From SZUA-229 sp041589175 (GTDB lineage: Bacteria > Pseudomonadota > Gammaproteobacteria > SZUA-229), in the NCBI GenBank assembly GCA_041589175.1, contig JBFHWF010000003.1, positions 1 to 64,000 of the forward strand: 64,000 nt of DNA, written 5' to 3'. Below, piece by piece: positions 51,115-59,617 of the stretch (position 1 is the stretch's first letter; every line of letters begins with the position of its first letter). The position numbers were made by a program, and so were the translations under genes. The notes under the pieces were generated by a model. The model saw only the letters and a program-made list of their open reading frames with translations. It had not been told where the DNA came from and did not search any database.

Positions 51115-51933
51115 TTACAGGTAATCGCTCCAGTTAATGCTGTCGTCACCAAACACGAAAAACTCCGGATTGAGCAGACTGTCCTTGGTGTTGTAGCGCA
51201 TCGGTGACATGTCGGTGCGGGTGATGTGGCCGCCGGCTTCTTCCACGATGCACTGAGCGGCAGCGGTATCCCATTCCGATGTCAGACCAAGTCGGGCATA
51301 CAGGTCAACCTTGCCCTCGGCCACCAGGCAGGATTTGAGAGAGCTGCCGACGCTGAGAATTTCGACCGGGTCGAGGGATTCCAGGTTTTCCAGGTAGTTG
51401 CGGAGTTTATCGGAGGCGTGGGAGCGGCTACCGGCGATGACAAGCTGGCCTGGTTGTGCACGACGCGCCATGATTGCGCGGGGTATATTGAGGCCTTCCT
51501 GTTTATGGGCGCCGCCATCGCGCCAGGCGAAATAATCGCAGTTAAAGACCGGTGCATTAATCACCCCCAGAATACTCTGGTGGTTCTCGATGAGTGCGAT
51601 ATTCACCGTGAACTCGCCATTACGCTTGATAAATTCACGGGTGCCATCCAGCGGGTCGACCAGCCAGTAGCGGTTCCAGGACTGGCGCTCGCCGAAGGGC
51701 GGAATATCAGACTCTTCCGTGAGTACCGGGATGTCTGGGGTCAGCTCTCTGAGCTGGGTGCGAATCAGCTTGTCGGCGGCCAGGTCTGCGGTGGTGAGAG
51801 GGGTCTTGTCTTCTTTATGCTCGACTGCATAGTCGGAGTCATAGATTTCCAGAATAGCCTTACCCGCCAGTCTGGCGATGGTACGGGCATTCTGGCACAG
51901 GTATTCGAGATTGAGTGGGTCGTCGGGTTGCAT
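51115..51933 (-). CDS. cysQ: 3'(2'),5'-bisphosphate nucleotidase
   Basis: 272 residues of the inositol-monophosphatase fold. Metal ligands in LTEESDIPPFGERQSW and LVDPLDGTREFIKRNGEF, and the C-terminal TSEWDTAAAQCIVEEAGGHI. CysQ hydrolyses 3'-phosphoadenosine 5'-phosphate, a by-product of sulfate assimilation. It starts 8 bp after nudE on the same strand, so both are co-transcribed and divergent from yrfG. Confidence 0.93.
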   Translation of the reverse strand: MQPDDPLNLEYLCQNARTIARLAGKAILEIYDSDYAVEHKEDKTPLTTADLAADKLIRTQLRELTPDIPVLTEESDIPPFGERQSWNRYWLVDPLDGTREFIKRNGEFTVNIALIENHQSILGVINAPVFNCDYFAWRDGGAHKQEGLNIPRAIMARRAQPGQLVIAGSRSHASDKLRNYLENLESLDPVEILSVGSSLKSCLVAEGKVDLYARLGLTSEWDTAAAQCIVEEAGGHITRTDMSPMRYNTKDSLLNPEFFVFGDDSINWSDYL

Positions 51934-51941
51934 AACGTGCG

Positions 51942-52493
51942 TTAATCCTGCCTGTTCTTCAAGTAATCCCGCACCTGGTAGAGTGCGGCAATGCTACGTG
52001 CTTCACTGAGGGTTTCCTGTGTTAGCAGGCGATCGATATCATCAATATGGCATACCACCTGTTCCAGTTCTTCCGGCTCATCGCCCTCGAGGGATTCGGG
52101 CTGTAATTCTTCGGCAAGAATGACATGGGTGCGAAAGCCCAGATAGCCCGGTGCAATGGTCATTTCCCCAAATGGCGTCAGGCGTCCGGCTCGGTAGCCA
52201 ATTTCTTCCATGCACTCTCGGTTTGCCGCATCGAGGACACTTTCGTTCGCATCGATTTTACCCTTTGGAAAAACCAGCTCATAGCGTTCGGTGCCGACGG
52301 AATATTCGCGGATTAGAATAACCCGTTCATTATCAAGAATGGGAATAATGAGTACGGCACCGGCAGAGGGGGCAATAATTCGTTCATACTGGCGCTGTTC
52401 GCCATTACTAAATTGCAGGTCGACCTGCTCAATGGAAAACAGTCGGCTCTGACAATGGGTTTTACGTTTTAGAATAGTGGGTTTATTATTCAT
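51942..52493 (-). CDS. nudE: ADP compounds hydrolase NudE
   Basis: 183 residues. N-terminal SRLFSIEQVDLQFSNGEQRQ and an intact Nudix box (GKIDANESVLDAANRECMEE then IGYRAG; G-x5-E-x7-REUxEExGU). NudE hydrolyses ADP-ribose, NADH and diadenosine compounds. The order nudE-cysQ next to a divergent yrfG is conserved in gammaproteobacteria. Confidence 0.92.
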   Translation of the reverse strand: MNNKPTILKRKTHCQSRLFSIEQVDLQFSNGEQRQYERIIAPSAGAVLIIPILDNERVILIREYSVGTERYELVFPKGKIDANESVLDAANRECMEEIGYRAGRLTPFGEMTIAPGYLGFRTHVILAEELQPESLEGDEPEELEQVVCHIDDIDRLLTQETLSEARSIAALYQVRDYLKNRQD

Positions 52494-52545
52494 GGCATCT
52501 CGATTAGTAACATGGCTATTGTAAAAGGCTCAGCTGCGAATTCCT

Positions 52546-53199
52546 ATGATTGACTGGAACCAAATTGAATCTGTTTTCCTCGACCTGGATGGAACACTAC
52601 TGGATCTACACTTTGATAATCACTTCTGGCTGGAGTATGTGCCTAAGTGTTATGCAGAAGAGCACTCGCTGGAACTGGATGAATCACATCGAGTGCTGGG
52701 GGAAAAGTACTCCGCGGCGTATGGCAGCCTCAACTGGTATTGCGTTGAATACTGGAGCCGTGAGTTGAAGCTGGATATCAGGGAACTGAAGCACCAGGTC
52801 AGGGAAAAAATAGCCATTCGGCCCCATGTCGAGGAATTTCTGGAGTCGCTTCACATGCACGGTAAACGGGTTGTGCTCGTCACTAATGCGCATCCGGTGA
52901 CGGTTGAGATCAAGATGGAGCAGACCCGGCTGGATCGGTACTTCAACCGCATTATCAGCTCCCATGAGCTACACTTACCGAAAGAAGACCTCGAATTCTG
53001 GCATAAGCTGCAACAGCACGAGGACTTCGACCGTGAGAAAACCCTGTTCATTGATGATAACTTCAATGTGCTGGATGCTGCCCGGGAATACGGTGTGGCA
53101 CATCTGCTGGCGATACGTCAGCCAGATAGTCAGCAAGATGAGAAAGAGCACCATCATTATCCCTTGCTAGACTCATTCAAGGATATCTTCCCGGCGTAA
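52546..53199 (+). CDS. yrfG: GMP/IMP nucleotidase YrfG
   Basis: 217 residues of the HAD superfamily with the catalytic Asp pair in VFLDLDGTLLDLHFD, motif II in VVLVTNAHPVTVEIK and motif IV in LFIDDNFNVLDAAREYGV. It dephosphorylates nucleoside monophosphates such as GMP and IMP. It is divergent from nudE, 52 bp away, the conserved arrangement. A terminator follows at 53203-53224. Confidence 0.9.
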   Translation: MIDWNQIESVFLDLDGTLLDLHFDNHFWLEYVPKCYAEEHSLELDESHRVLGEKYSAAYGSLNWYCVEYWSRELKLDIRELKHQVREKIAIRPHVEEFLESLHMHGKRVVLVTNAHPVTVEIKMEQTRLDRYFNRIISSHELHLPKEDLEFWHKLQQHEDFDREKTLFIDDNFNVLDAAREYGVAHLLAIRQPDSQQDEKEHHHYPLLDSFKDIFPA

Positions 53200-53202
53200 C
53201 AA

Positions 53203-53224
53203 TCACCCAAACGGGTGAATTTTT
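53203..53224 (+). terminator. Rho-independent terminator after yrfG
   Basis: TCACCC (53203-53208) pairs with GGGTGA (53213-53218) around AAAC, then ATTTTTG. It begins 3 bp after the yrfG stop. Confidence 0.7.
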
Positions 53225-53255
53225 GAGGTAAATCAGCACCATCCAGCCAGCTGGC

Positions 53256-53284
53256 TTGCAATACATATTAATATTTGCTAAATT
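53256..53284 (+). promoter_or_regulatory. possible promoter with long 5' leader
   Basis: TTGCAA at 53256-53261, 17 bp, TAAATT at 53279-53284. If used, the gene at 53469 has a leader of about 180 nt containing a CCCC/GGGG hairpin near 53321-53335. I see no known riboswitch in it. Confidence 0.35.
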
Positions 53285-53468
53285 ACTGATCCGTTTTGCA
53301 CGCTGTTGTGAGACGAGTAGCCCCACCAGAGGGGTATCTAGCAAATGATCAATGACTATCAGGGTTCTCCTGATTTGAAACATTTCCCTGCGCCAGACTA
53401 ATGCTGTTGGCCACCGACTATGTACCTGTGGAAATGTGTATACGTTTAACAATTTGACAGGATTGATT

Positions 53469-53870
53469 ATGAAACAAAGCCGAATTTTTACCGTATTTTT
53501 TGCCTTGCTGGGGCTTGTTGTATTTGCGCAGCCAGCCGTGTCTTCCGAACGTGGTGTGTTCCAGGGTAAGTCGCTGAAGCAGCATGAACTGTCAGACTGG
53601 GAGCAGAACAAGATGAAAGCGGAATTCAAGAGTCGCTTCAGCAGTTCCAGCTCGGGTGCATTTCAAAAGCTTAACAATAACCCCTGGGAAGCCAAGCGTA
53701 ACAAGCAACAGGTACATCGCCAGCAGATGCTGGAAATGAGTAACTCCTGGGGCGCCTGTCGCGAGTTTGCCTATAAGCAACGTGGCCAGTGTTATGCCCG
53801 TGGTGGTGATGCCTACACCTGTGAGCGTTTCTATGACGCACGTGTTGCTCATTGTGACGGCAATTTCTAA
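53469..53870 (+). CDS. small exported Cys-containing protein
   Basis: 133 residues from ATG 53469 (AGGATTG upstream). Signal peptide about 1-25 ending in QPAVSSE. The mature part is basic and Ser/Asn/Gln-rich with four Cys in the last 40 residues (GACREFAYK, GQCYARGG, YTCERFYDA, AHCDGNF), which could form two disulfides in the periplasm. No homologous family comes to mind. A long leader before it and a strong terminator after it mark it as a single-gene unit. Confidence 0.7.
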   Translation: MKQSRIFTVFFALLGLVVFAQPAVSSERGVFQGKSLKQHELSDWEQNKMKAEFKSRFSSSSSGAFQKLNNNPWEAKRNKQQVHRQQMLEMSNSWGACREFAYKQRGQCYARGGDAYTCERFYDARVAHCDGNF

Positions 53871-53894
53871 TTGCAAAGCCTGTTGTAAGTTATG

Positions 53895-53926
53895 AAAAAA
53901 GCCCTGACAGATGTCGGGGCTTTTTT
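53895..53926. terminator. strong bidirectional terminator
   Basis: AAAAAAGCCCTGAC (53895-53908) pairs with GTCGGGGCTTTTTT (53913-53926), one G-U pair, four-base loop, with A- and T-runs on both sides. It ends the small exported protein gene and could work in both directions. Confidence 0.85.
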
Positions 53927-54012
53927 GTTTGTTGCAGGTTTAAAATTTCATGCTTGTGAATCCCACTACAGCGCTCTAGACTTTGGGCAGATTTTTCAGG
54001 AATAATTTTATT

Positions 54013-54891
54013 ATGTCGGTAACAGCACCCACAATTTTTGGCTGTGGATATATCGGGAAGAAAATTGCCGGGATGATGCAGCAACAACAGCTTGCGCCAG
54101 GATGTATTGTGTATTCAACGACGTCGTTGAAACAGTGTGAAGCGATGGGGCTGAAATCATTGCAGTGTAATCTTGATGAAATGCAACAGGATGCAGTGTT
54201 TAGCGAGAAGCTGTCGGAGACGATTGTGTATCTCGTGCCGCCTCCACCGAAAGGTTTAACAGATACGCGAATGACGCGGTTTATTTCCTTGCTTGATAGC
54301 AGTGAAGAAAAAACCAGACGCATTGTGCTTATCAGCACTACCGGTGTGTATGGAGACTGTCAGGGCGACTGGATAGATGAAACGCGTCCAGCTAATCCTC
54401 AGGCAGATCGTGCCTGTCGGCGACTGGATGCAGAAACTCAGTTGCAAAAGTACTGTGATGAAAACAGTATTGCACTCGTGATCTTACGGGTGCCGGGTAT
54501 TTATGCAGCAGATAAACTACCCCTGAAAAGAATCACCTCGGGCGAACCTATTGTACGGGAAGAAGACTCTGGATTTACTAATCGTATTCATGCCGATGAC
54601 CTTGCAGCATTTTGTGTAGAGGCTGCATTAAGTGATGTACAGCCGGGAGTTTATAACTGCTGTGATGGACATCCGTCGACCATGAATGATTATTTTATGC
54701 GGGTTGCCAAAGCGAAGGGGATTGCTCCACCAAAGGAAATCTCACTTGAAGAAGCACAACATACATTATCGACAGGCATGTTGTCCTATCTGGCAGAGTC
54801 GAAGCGAATACATAATGACAAACTGCGTCGTCATTTTAAAACCAGCTTTCGATATGCAGATCTGACAGCTGGACTTAAAGATCTATCATAA
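54013..54891 (+). CDS. NAD(P)-binding epimerase-like protein (YeeZ type)
   Basis: 292 residues from ATG 54013 (AGGAA 12 bases upstream). Rossmann N-terminus IFGCGYIGKKIAGMMQ, then LISTTGVYGDCQGDWIDETR and RLDAETQLQKYCDENSIALV. It is an extended SDR of the YeeZ-like branch, without the YxxxK dyad in the usual place that I can locate. Substrate unknown. It is followed 24 bp later by a cupin gene in the same direction. Confidence 0.8.
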   Translation: MSVTAPTIFGCGYIGKKIAGMMQQQQLAPGCIVYSTTSLKQCEAMGLKSLQCNLDEMQQDAVFSEKLSETIVYLVPPPPKGLTDTRMTRFISLLDSSEEKTRRIVLISTTGVYGDCQGDWIDETRPANPQADRACRRLDAETQLQKYCDENSIALVILRVPGIYAADKLPLKRITSGEPIVREEDSGFTNRIHADDLAAFCVEAALSDVQPGVYNCCDGHPSTMNDYFMRVAKAKGIAPPKEISLEEAQHTLSTGMLSYLAESKRIHNDKLRRHFKTSFRYADLTAGLKDLS

Positions 54892-54915
54892 ACGTTAAGA
54901 GTTAAAGGTAAGCGA

Positions 54916-55191
54916 ATGAGCGAGATAAAAGTTCTGCATAATCCCGAGCAGAAAATGCTGGATGCATTAAATGTGAAAAGCTGGGGGATATGGGAGAAGG
55001 AAGCATCGGTTTTTCCCTGGACTTATGATACAGAAGAAACCTGCTATTTCATTGAAGGTGAGGTAATCGTGACGCCGGATGGTGGTGAACCCGTTGCCAT
55101 GGGTAAAGGGGATATGGTGACATTTCCCGCAGGCTTATCCTGTACCTGGGATATTCGTCAGGATGTGAAAAAATATTTCAGTTTTGCCTGA
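54916..55191 (+). CDS. small cupin-domain protein
   Basis: 91 residues. Cupin_3-like: ASVFPWTYDTEETCYFIEGE then VIVTPDGGEPVAMGKGDMVT and FPAGLSCTWDIRQDVKKYFS. The family binds a metal through His residues, but this copy shows no His cluster in the barrel motif, so metal binding is uncertain. Members of this group are often annotated as ureidoglycine-type or EutQ-like cupins; I make no substrate claim. It follows the epimerase-like gene. Confidence 0.75.
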   Translation: MSEIKVLHNPEQKMLDALNVKSWGIWEKEASVFPWTYDTEETCYFIEGEVIVTPDGGEPVAMGKGDMVTFPAGLSCTWDIRQDVKKYFSFA

Positions 55192-55196
55192 ATGTG

Positions 55197-55778
55197 CTAG
55201 TTAAATGCGTCGCGTCTTTCTCTGGGAACGTGATTGCGTAGAAAGTCCATCTGATCGGTAAGAATTCTACGATTGGAAAGTATCATCGCCTCTGCCTTGT
55301 TGGGGATATAGGGTAGTGCCAGCAGTGGCATATGTGCCTGATGTGGAGTAGAACAGCCTTTCTTTACGTTACAGGCCTTGCAGGCGGTTACCACATTGCT
55401 CCACTTGTCGAGGCCACCCTGAGCACGGGGTTTGACATGGTCCCGTGTTAATAGCGAAGTCTTGAAGTGGTCACCACAGTACAGGCAGGTGTGGCGGTCT
55501 CGTTCGAACAGGGCACGGTTAGTTAGTGGCGGGGTGATGTCATGGTTGTATTTTGCCTGGGCACCGCGGATAGCAATAATCGTACTCAGGTCGATATAGG
55601 ATTGCAGACCTGTTTTCTGGCAGGTTCCACCCTGTATACGAATACGAGCTTCACTGGCAGTCCATGCGACCTGTTCGCGAACGTAGAGCGTAACGGCCTC
55701 CTGCCAGTTGATCCATTCGATCGGACGTCCGGCATTATCGAGTGTCAGTATTAAGGGTGCGACTTCTCCAGCTTGCAT
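55197..55778 (-). CDS. HNH endonuclease-like protein
   Basis: 193 residues with an HNH/zinc fold: DRHTCLYCGDHFKTSLLTRD then HVKPRAQGGLDKWSNVVTAC and KACNVKKG, giving two CxxC pairs around the HNH histidines. The N-terminal half (LILTDNAGR-type LILTLDNAGRPIEWINWQEA) is a separate small domain. It could be a nuclease or a restriction-related protein, or a housekeeping HNH protein. The upstream region holds a GTGTTTT/AAAACAC inverted repeat (55780-55803) that places the ribosome site GGGGAGG in the loop, possibly a translational control. A TnsE or phage context is not present. Confidence 0.85.
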   Translation of the reverse strand: MQAGEVAPLILTLDNAGRPIEWINWQEAVTLYVREQVAWTASEARIRIQGGTCQKTGLQSYIDLSTIIAIRGAQAKYNHDITPPLTNRALFERDRHTCLYCGDHFKTSLLTRDHVKPRAQGGLDKWSNVVTACKACNVKKGCSTPHQAHMPLLALPYIPNKAEAMILSNRRILTDQMDFLRNHVPRERRDAFN

Positions 55779-55930
55779 AAAAACACCTCCCCGTCAGTGT
55801 TTTCAGGATTGTTCGGTTTAAGCTATCTATAAGTATAGACCCTGTAGGTCAAAAAAGTTCTGAAAATCAATAATATAGTAATGCGTGTCTGGTGGTTTAT
55901 TGGCTTCTTTACAGTATGCGTAATTACGTC

Positions 55931-57304
55931 TTATGTTACGATCTTATAACAGGGTTTGTATACACTACCCGGCAGTTTCATGCGTTGTTGTTTAACGAAT
56001 GATTCCAGCAATTTATCCAGTGGTCGCATAATTTTCTTTTCACCACGAATTTCAAACAGACCGTGCTCCTCGATAGAACGGATACCATCTTCCTTAACAT
56101 TGCCTGACACAATGCCTGAAAAAGCACGGCGAAGGTTCGCAGCAAGGTGGTGGTTTTCCATGTCTGTATGTAACTCGAGTTGCGCCATGTTTTCGTGAGT
56201 CGGTTCAAAAGGGTTCTGGAATTCGTGATCGATTTCCAGAATCCAGTTGTAGTAATAGGCGTCACTATTGGCACGGCGAAAATCCTTAACCGCTTCCATA
56301 CCGTTCTTCATTTCTCGTGCAACGAGCGCAGGATCATCGATAATAATTTTGTAGCGCTGTTGCGCCTCGAAGCCAAGCGTCATTTCAATGAAGTGGTGAA
56401 TCTGTTTAAAGTATTCTTCTGAGCTTTTGGGCCCCGTGAGAATGAGCGGGAAGGGAAGTTCTTTATTGGCTGGGTTTAACAGTACACCCAGTATATACAG
56501 GATTTCTTCAGCGGTGCCCGCACCACCTGGAAAAATAATAATGCCATGCCCGGTACGCACAAACGCTTCCAGACGCTTTTCGATATCTGGCAGGATAACC
56601 AGCTCATTTACGATGGGGTTAGGCGACTCTGCTGCAATGATGCCAGGCTCGGTCATGCCAATAAAACGGCCATTGTAGATGCGCTGTTTATTGAGGCCAA
56701 TGGTTGCGCCTTTCATGGGGCCCTTCATTGCACCGGGTCCGCAGCCCGTGCAGATATTGATACCCCTGAGGCCAAGTTCGTGCCCGACTTCTTTGGTGTA
56801 ATCATATTCAACACGGCCAATCGAGTGGCCGCCCCAGCATACAGCGATATTTGGGTCGACGTTAGGTCGAAGTGCGTTAGCGTTCCTGAGTATATGAAAG
56901 ACTGCGTTTGTGATGCCCTGTTGGCTGCTGAGGTCAAAGGTTGTTGAATTAATAAGCGCATTACGGGCATACACAATATCGCGTAATACTGCGAACATAT
57001 GTTCCTGAATACCCTGAATCATGGTGCCATCAACGAAGGCGCTTGCAGGTGCGTTGATGACTTCGAGTTTGATGCCTCTTTCCTGTTGAACCACGCGAAT
57101 ATCGAAGTCAGAATAGGCTTCAAGCACTTTCTTGGTATCATCAACGACACTACCGACATTGAGTACGGCAAGGGAACAGCGGCGATAAATGTCGTAACAG
57201 CTGCCGGACTGGCTGACTTTTTTAAGCTGCTCAACTTCCATGTGGGAGAGGGTTTCCATGCGCCCGAAGGGGGAAATGCGGGCTAATTCAGTGTGCTTGT
57301 TCAT
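55931..57304 (-). CDS. ppnN: nucleotide 5'-monophosphate nucleosidase PpnN (YgdH)
   Basis: 457 residues, the expected PpnN length. LOG-family motif IIIFPGGAGTAEEILYILGV and the nucleotide pocket GCGPGAMKGPMKGATIGLNK. In E. coli PpnN cleaves nucleoside monophosphates such as GMP and is activated by (p)ppGpp, so it links the stringent response to purine pools. It stands alone on its strand with the HNH gene downstream; its 178-bp upstream gap separates it from the divergent gene at 57483. Confidence 0.95.
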   Translation of the reverse strand: MNKHTELARISPFGRMETLSHMEVEQLKKVSQSGSCYDIYRRCSLAVLNVGSVVDDTKKVLEAYSDFDIRVVQQERGIKLEVINAPASAFVDGTMIQGIQEHMFAVLRDIVYARNALINSTTFDLSSQQGITNAVFHILRNANALRPNVDPNIAVCWGGHSIGRVEYDYTKEVGHELGLRGINICTGCGPGAMKGPMKGATIGLNKQRIYNGRFIGMTEPGIIAAESPNPIVNELVILPDIEKRLEAFVRTGHGIIIFPGGAGTAEEILYILGVLLNPANKELPFPLILTGPKSSEEYFKQIHHFIEMTLGFEAQQRYKIIIDDPALVAREMKNGMEAVKDFRRANSDAYYYNWILEIDHEFQNPFEPTHENMAQLELHTDMENHHLAANLRRAFSGIVSGNVKEDGIRSIEEHGLFEIRGEKKIMRPLDKLLESFVKQQRMKLPGSVYKPCYKIVT

Positions 57305-57482
57305 AATCCGGTTTTTAAAACTCTCAGGCTAAAATGAGCTGCTATAGTGTATATCGAAAAGAAAGGATGTATAGCCGTACACATGTTCACAGCTGTTTAA
57401 TAATGGTTATAATGAAATTATAGATTGAAAACGCTCAGCATGGTGCTGCGAATTGTGAAATATTTGAAAGGGTTAGCGTTGA

Positions 57483-58073
57483 ATGAGTGATGAACTGTAT
57501 GAAGTAGCATTTTCGGGCGAAATTGCCGAGGGCGCCGATCCTGAGGCCGTTAAGGCCAAAGTGGGTGCCATGTTCAAAGCAGATGCGAACAAGCTGGCGC
57601 ACCTGTTTTCGGGCAAGCGTGTCGTTATTAAAAAGAATATCGATCAGGCAACCGCGCAGAAATATAAAACCGCGCTTAGTAATGCCGGCGCACTCTGTGA
57701 AGTGAAACCCGTGGGTGGCGTGACGACTGAAGTCGACAAGGCGCCTTCTCCGCCACAGCCCCAGGAACCTGTGCAAACCACGAACGCATCATCTTCTGCG
57801 AGTACAAAGTCCGGTACGTCCGGTGAGGGGAATGCACCGGCAGCGCCACAAACCGATCCACTGGGAATTACGGCTTCAGATATCAGTGAACTCTCCGTAA
57901 GTGTTGCACCTGTTGGTAGCCAGATGCAGGATGATATTAAAGAGGTCTCGGCGCCGGATGTTGATATTAGTGAACTGGACATGGCGCCAGCGGGCAGTGA
58001 TCTGGGTCAGGTTAGAAAGGGTGATGAGCCGCCACCTCCGGATACTGATGGCCTGTCACTGGTAGATTCCTGA
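57483..58073 (+). CDS. protein with conserved N-terminal domain and disordered tail
   Basis: 196 residues. The first 80 residues are a compact alpha/beta domain (YEVAFSGEIAEGADPEAVKA, then KVGAMFKADANKLAHLFSGK and RVVIKKNIDQATAQKYKTAL) that I have seen in front of other proteobacterial proteins without known function. The rest is Ser/Pro/Asp-rich and disordered, with no membrane segment. It ends 2 bp from the convergent gene, with one hairpin spanning both stop codons. Confidence 0.65.
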   Translation: MSDELYEVAFSGEIAEGADPEAVKAKVGAMFKADANKLAHLFSGKRVVIKKNIDQATAQKYKTALSNAGALCEVKPVGGVTTEVDKAPSPPQPQEPVQTTNASSSASTKSGTSGEGNAPAAPQTDPLGITASDISELSVSVAPVGSQMQDDIKEVSAPDVDISELDMAPAGSDLGQVRKGDEPPPPDTDGLSLVDS

Positions 58074-58091
58074 TGCTAGAGCAGCATCAGG
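58069..58091. terminator. hairpin spanning the stop codons of two convergent genes
   Basis: CCTGATGCT (58069-58077) pairs perfectly with AGCATCAGG (58083-58091) around AGAGC. The TGA of the forward gene and the TAG of the reverse gene both lie in it. No U-tract on either side, so termination is possible but weak. Confidence 0.45.
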
Positions 58092-58429
58092 CTCAATGCG
58101 CCTGCAGCGATTAGCATCAGTAAGGGTAAACGACAGGGTACGAGTTCGCTGGTTTTTTCAATGATCGTATCATCAATAATCGCTGACTGAGTAACGAAAG
58201 GGTTGCAGGGCCAGCCGCTGGAAATAATATGAGCTTTCAGTTTCTGGCAGTTGTGCTTCAGGTAGAAACTACTTCGACTTTCGGTGAATGAACGTTGATT
58301 CTGATGTTCGGTTAGCTGATTATCAACCAGAATATCGCGGCGGTAATCCAGCCATAAATAACGCAGGTGAGCAGTAGATAAAACCTTAATGCTATGGCCT
58401 TGCCATTGATATTCGCTGATCGTTTTCAT
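58076..58429 (-). CDS. small protein with C-terminal membrane segment
   Basis: 117 residues from ATG 58429, with AAGGAG eight bases upstream; an upstream ATG at 58465 lacks one. N-terminal WQGHSIKVLSTAHLRYLWLD, a soluble middle with Cys in LKHNCQKLKAHIISSGWPCN, and a C-terminal hydrophobic stretch (CRLPLLMLIAAGALSLMLL) that would anchor it. I do not know the family. Confidence 0.6.
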   Translation of the reverse strand: MKTISEYQWQGHSIKVLSTAHLRYLWLDYRRDILVDNQLTEHQNQRSFTESRSSFYLKHNCQKLKAHIISSGWPCNPFVTQSAIIDDTIIEKTSELVPCRLPLLMLIAAGALSLMLL

Positions 58430-58620
58430 ATCGCAGCTCCTTAACAGCCGATGATTGAAAATCACAGCACTTCCTTATGCTGTTAAGGTACAAACTTCAT
58501 TATGTTTTCAGTTGTGTGCACTTTTGAAAGTGCGATTGAAGCTCGTCATGGGAATATAGGTAAGTGGCGAGGAGAGGTATGTAACAAAACATACAATAAT
58601 CAGAAAAAAACCGGATTTGT

Positions 58621-59343
58621 TTAACCGGCTTTACGCGAAAACCACTCAAGTCCATCGGCAGATGCAAGCTCAATATTACCGCGTGATAATTTAATACAAT
58701 TCTTGCGTTCAAAATCTTTAAGTATGCGGCTCACAACTTCACGGGTAGTGCCCAGCTCATGGGCGAGTTCCTGGTGCGTGATTTTCAGTATATGGCCCCT
58801 GTTTCTTTCAAACAGGCTACCCAGGATGCACGCAAGGCGCATATCGAGGTGATTGAATGCGGTGTCCTGAACCAGGTAGATTGCATCACACAGGCGATCC
58901 GTCAGAGTGCTAATGACATAATCACGGAACGTGATAGATGCGCTCAGGAGGGCCTTAAAGTCATCTGCATGAATTGCCAGTGCGTGCACGTCGGATTCGG
59001 TGCAGGCTATGGCGTTGAATGACTGGTTCTTGAGCATGCTGTTCAGGCTGAGGAAACAGAGGTCTCCCGCCTGCACACGGTAAAGTGTAATTTCACGTCC
59101 ATCTTCAGCTGATTGATAGAGGCGTATCGTACCATCCAGTATGAGCATGAAGTTGTTACAGCTCGCAGAGCCGCTGAACAGGGTTGTGTCAGGGCGGATA
59201 TGCATGGCCTTGGCCTGTTCAATGCAGTCTATCCAGCGCTGGTCTGTTATATTCGCGAGTACAGGGTAGGCTTTATTGAGGCGCTCCATGCGATCATCGA
59301 AGATATTCTCGCCATGTGGGCTAGGTGTATTGAAAAACTGCAT
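58621..59343 (-). CDS. Crp/Fnr family transcriptional regulator
   Basis: 240 residues: an N-terminal cyclic-nucleotide-binding type domain (about 30-145) and a C-terminal HTH domain (about 165-240) with HQELAHELGTTREVVSRILK. The recognition helix has E-x2-SR as in FNR, which suggests a TTGAT-like half-site. There is no N-terminal Cys cluster as in FNR, so it is not an iron-sulfur oxygen sensor; a DNR-like or CooA-like ligand is possible. It is divergent from cytochrome b561 and yceI, whose promoter region it may control. Confidence 0.85.
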   Translation of the reverse strand: MQFFNTPSPHGENIFDDRMERLNKAYPVLANITDQRWIDCIEQAKAMHIRPDTTLFSGSASCNNFMLILDGTIRLYQSAEDGREITLYRVQAGDLCFLSLNSMLKNQSFNAIACTESDVHALAIHADDFKALLSASITFRDYVISTLTDRLCDAIYLVQDTAFNHLDMRLACILGSLFERNRGHILKITHQELAHELGTTREVVSRILKDFERKNCIKLSRGNIELASADGLEWFSRKAG

Positions 59344-59464
59344 GCCGATACCCTTAAATACTGAACTACTCTACGCATTGGGCAATTGAGAGTGTCTAGA
59401 ATCCTGGTTAAATATTTTATTGTGTGTTTATTGTGAGATGGTAGAAGTGTCAGCGGGTGCTGTA

Positions 59465-59480
59465 TGTGATAATTGTTACA
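59465..59480. promoter_or_regulatory. possible Crp-like half-site pair
   Basis: TGTGA at 59465-59469 and TTACA at 59476-59480, six bases apart, differ from the CRP palindrome by one base. It lies in the 274-bp gap between the Crp/Fnr regulator and cytochrome b561. The match is short and could be chance. The same gap holds a perfect CAGAT/ATCTG palindrome at 59568-59578 near a TATAAT at 59595-59600. Confidence 0.3.
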
Positions 59481-59617
59481 CTTGCTCCACTAATCGCCAT
59501 TTCGCCATATTATGTGATGATTATCCATAAGATTGGTGAAATAAAAATCACTCATTCAGGTAGTTTGCAGATTATCTGAATTTTAAAATATGCTTATAAT
59601 ATGATTTTCTATGGTGG

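Noticed and set aside
59540..59555. GTGA-N8-TCAC as a Crp site
   Set aside because: The spacing is eight bases rather than six, so I do not count it.
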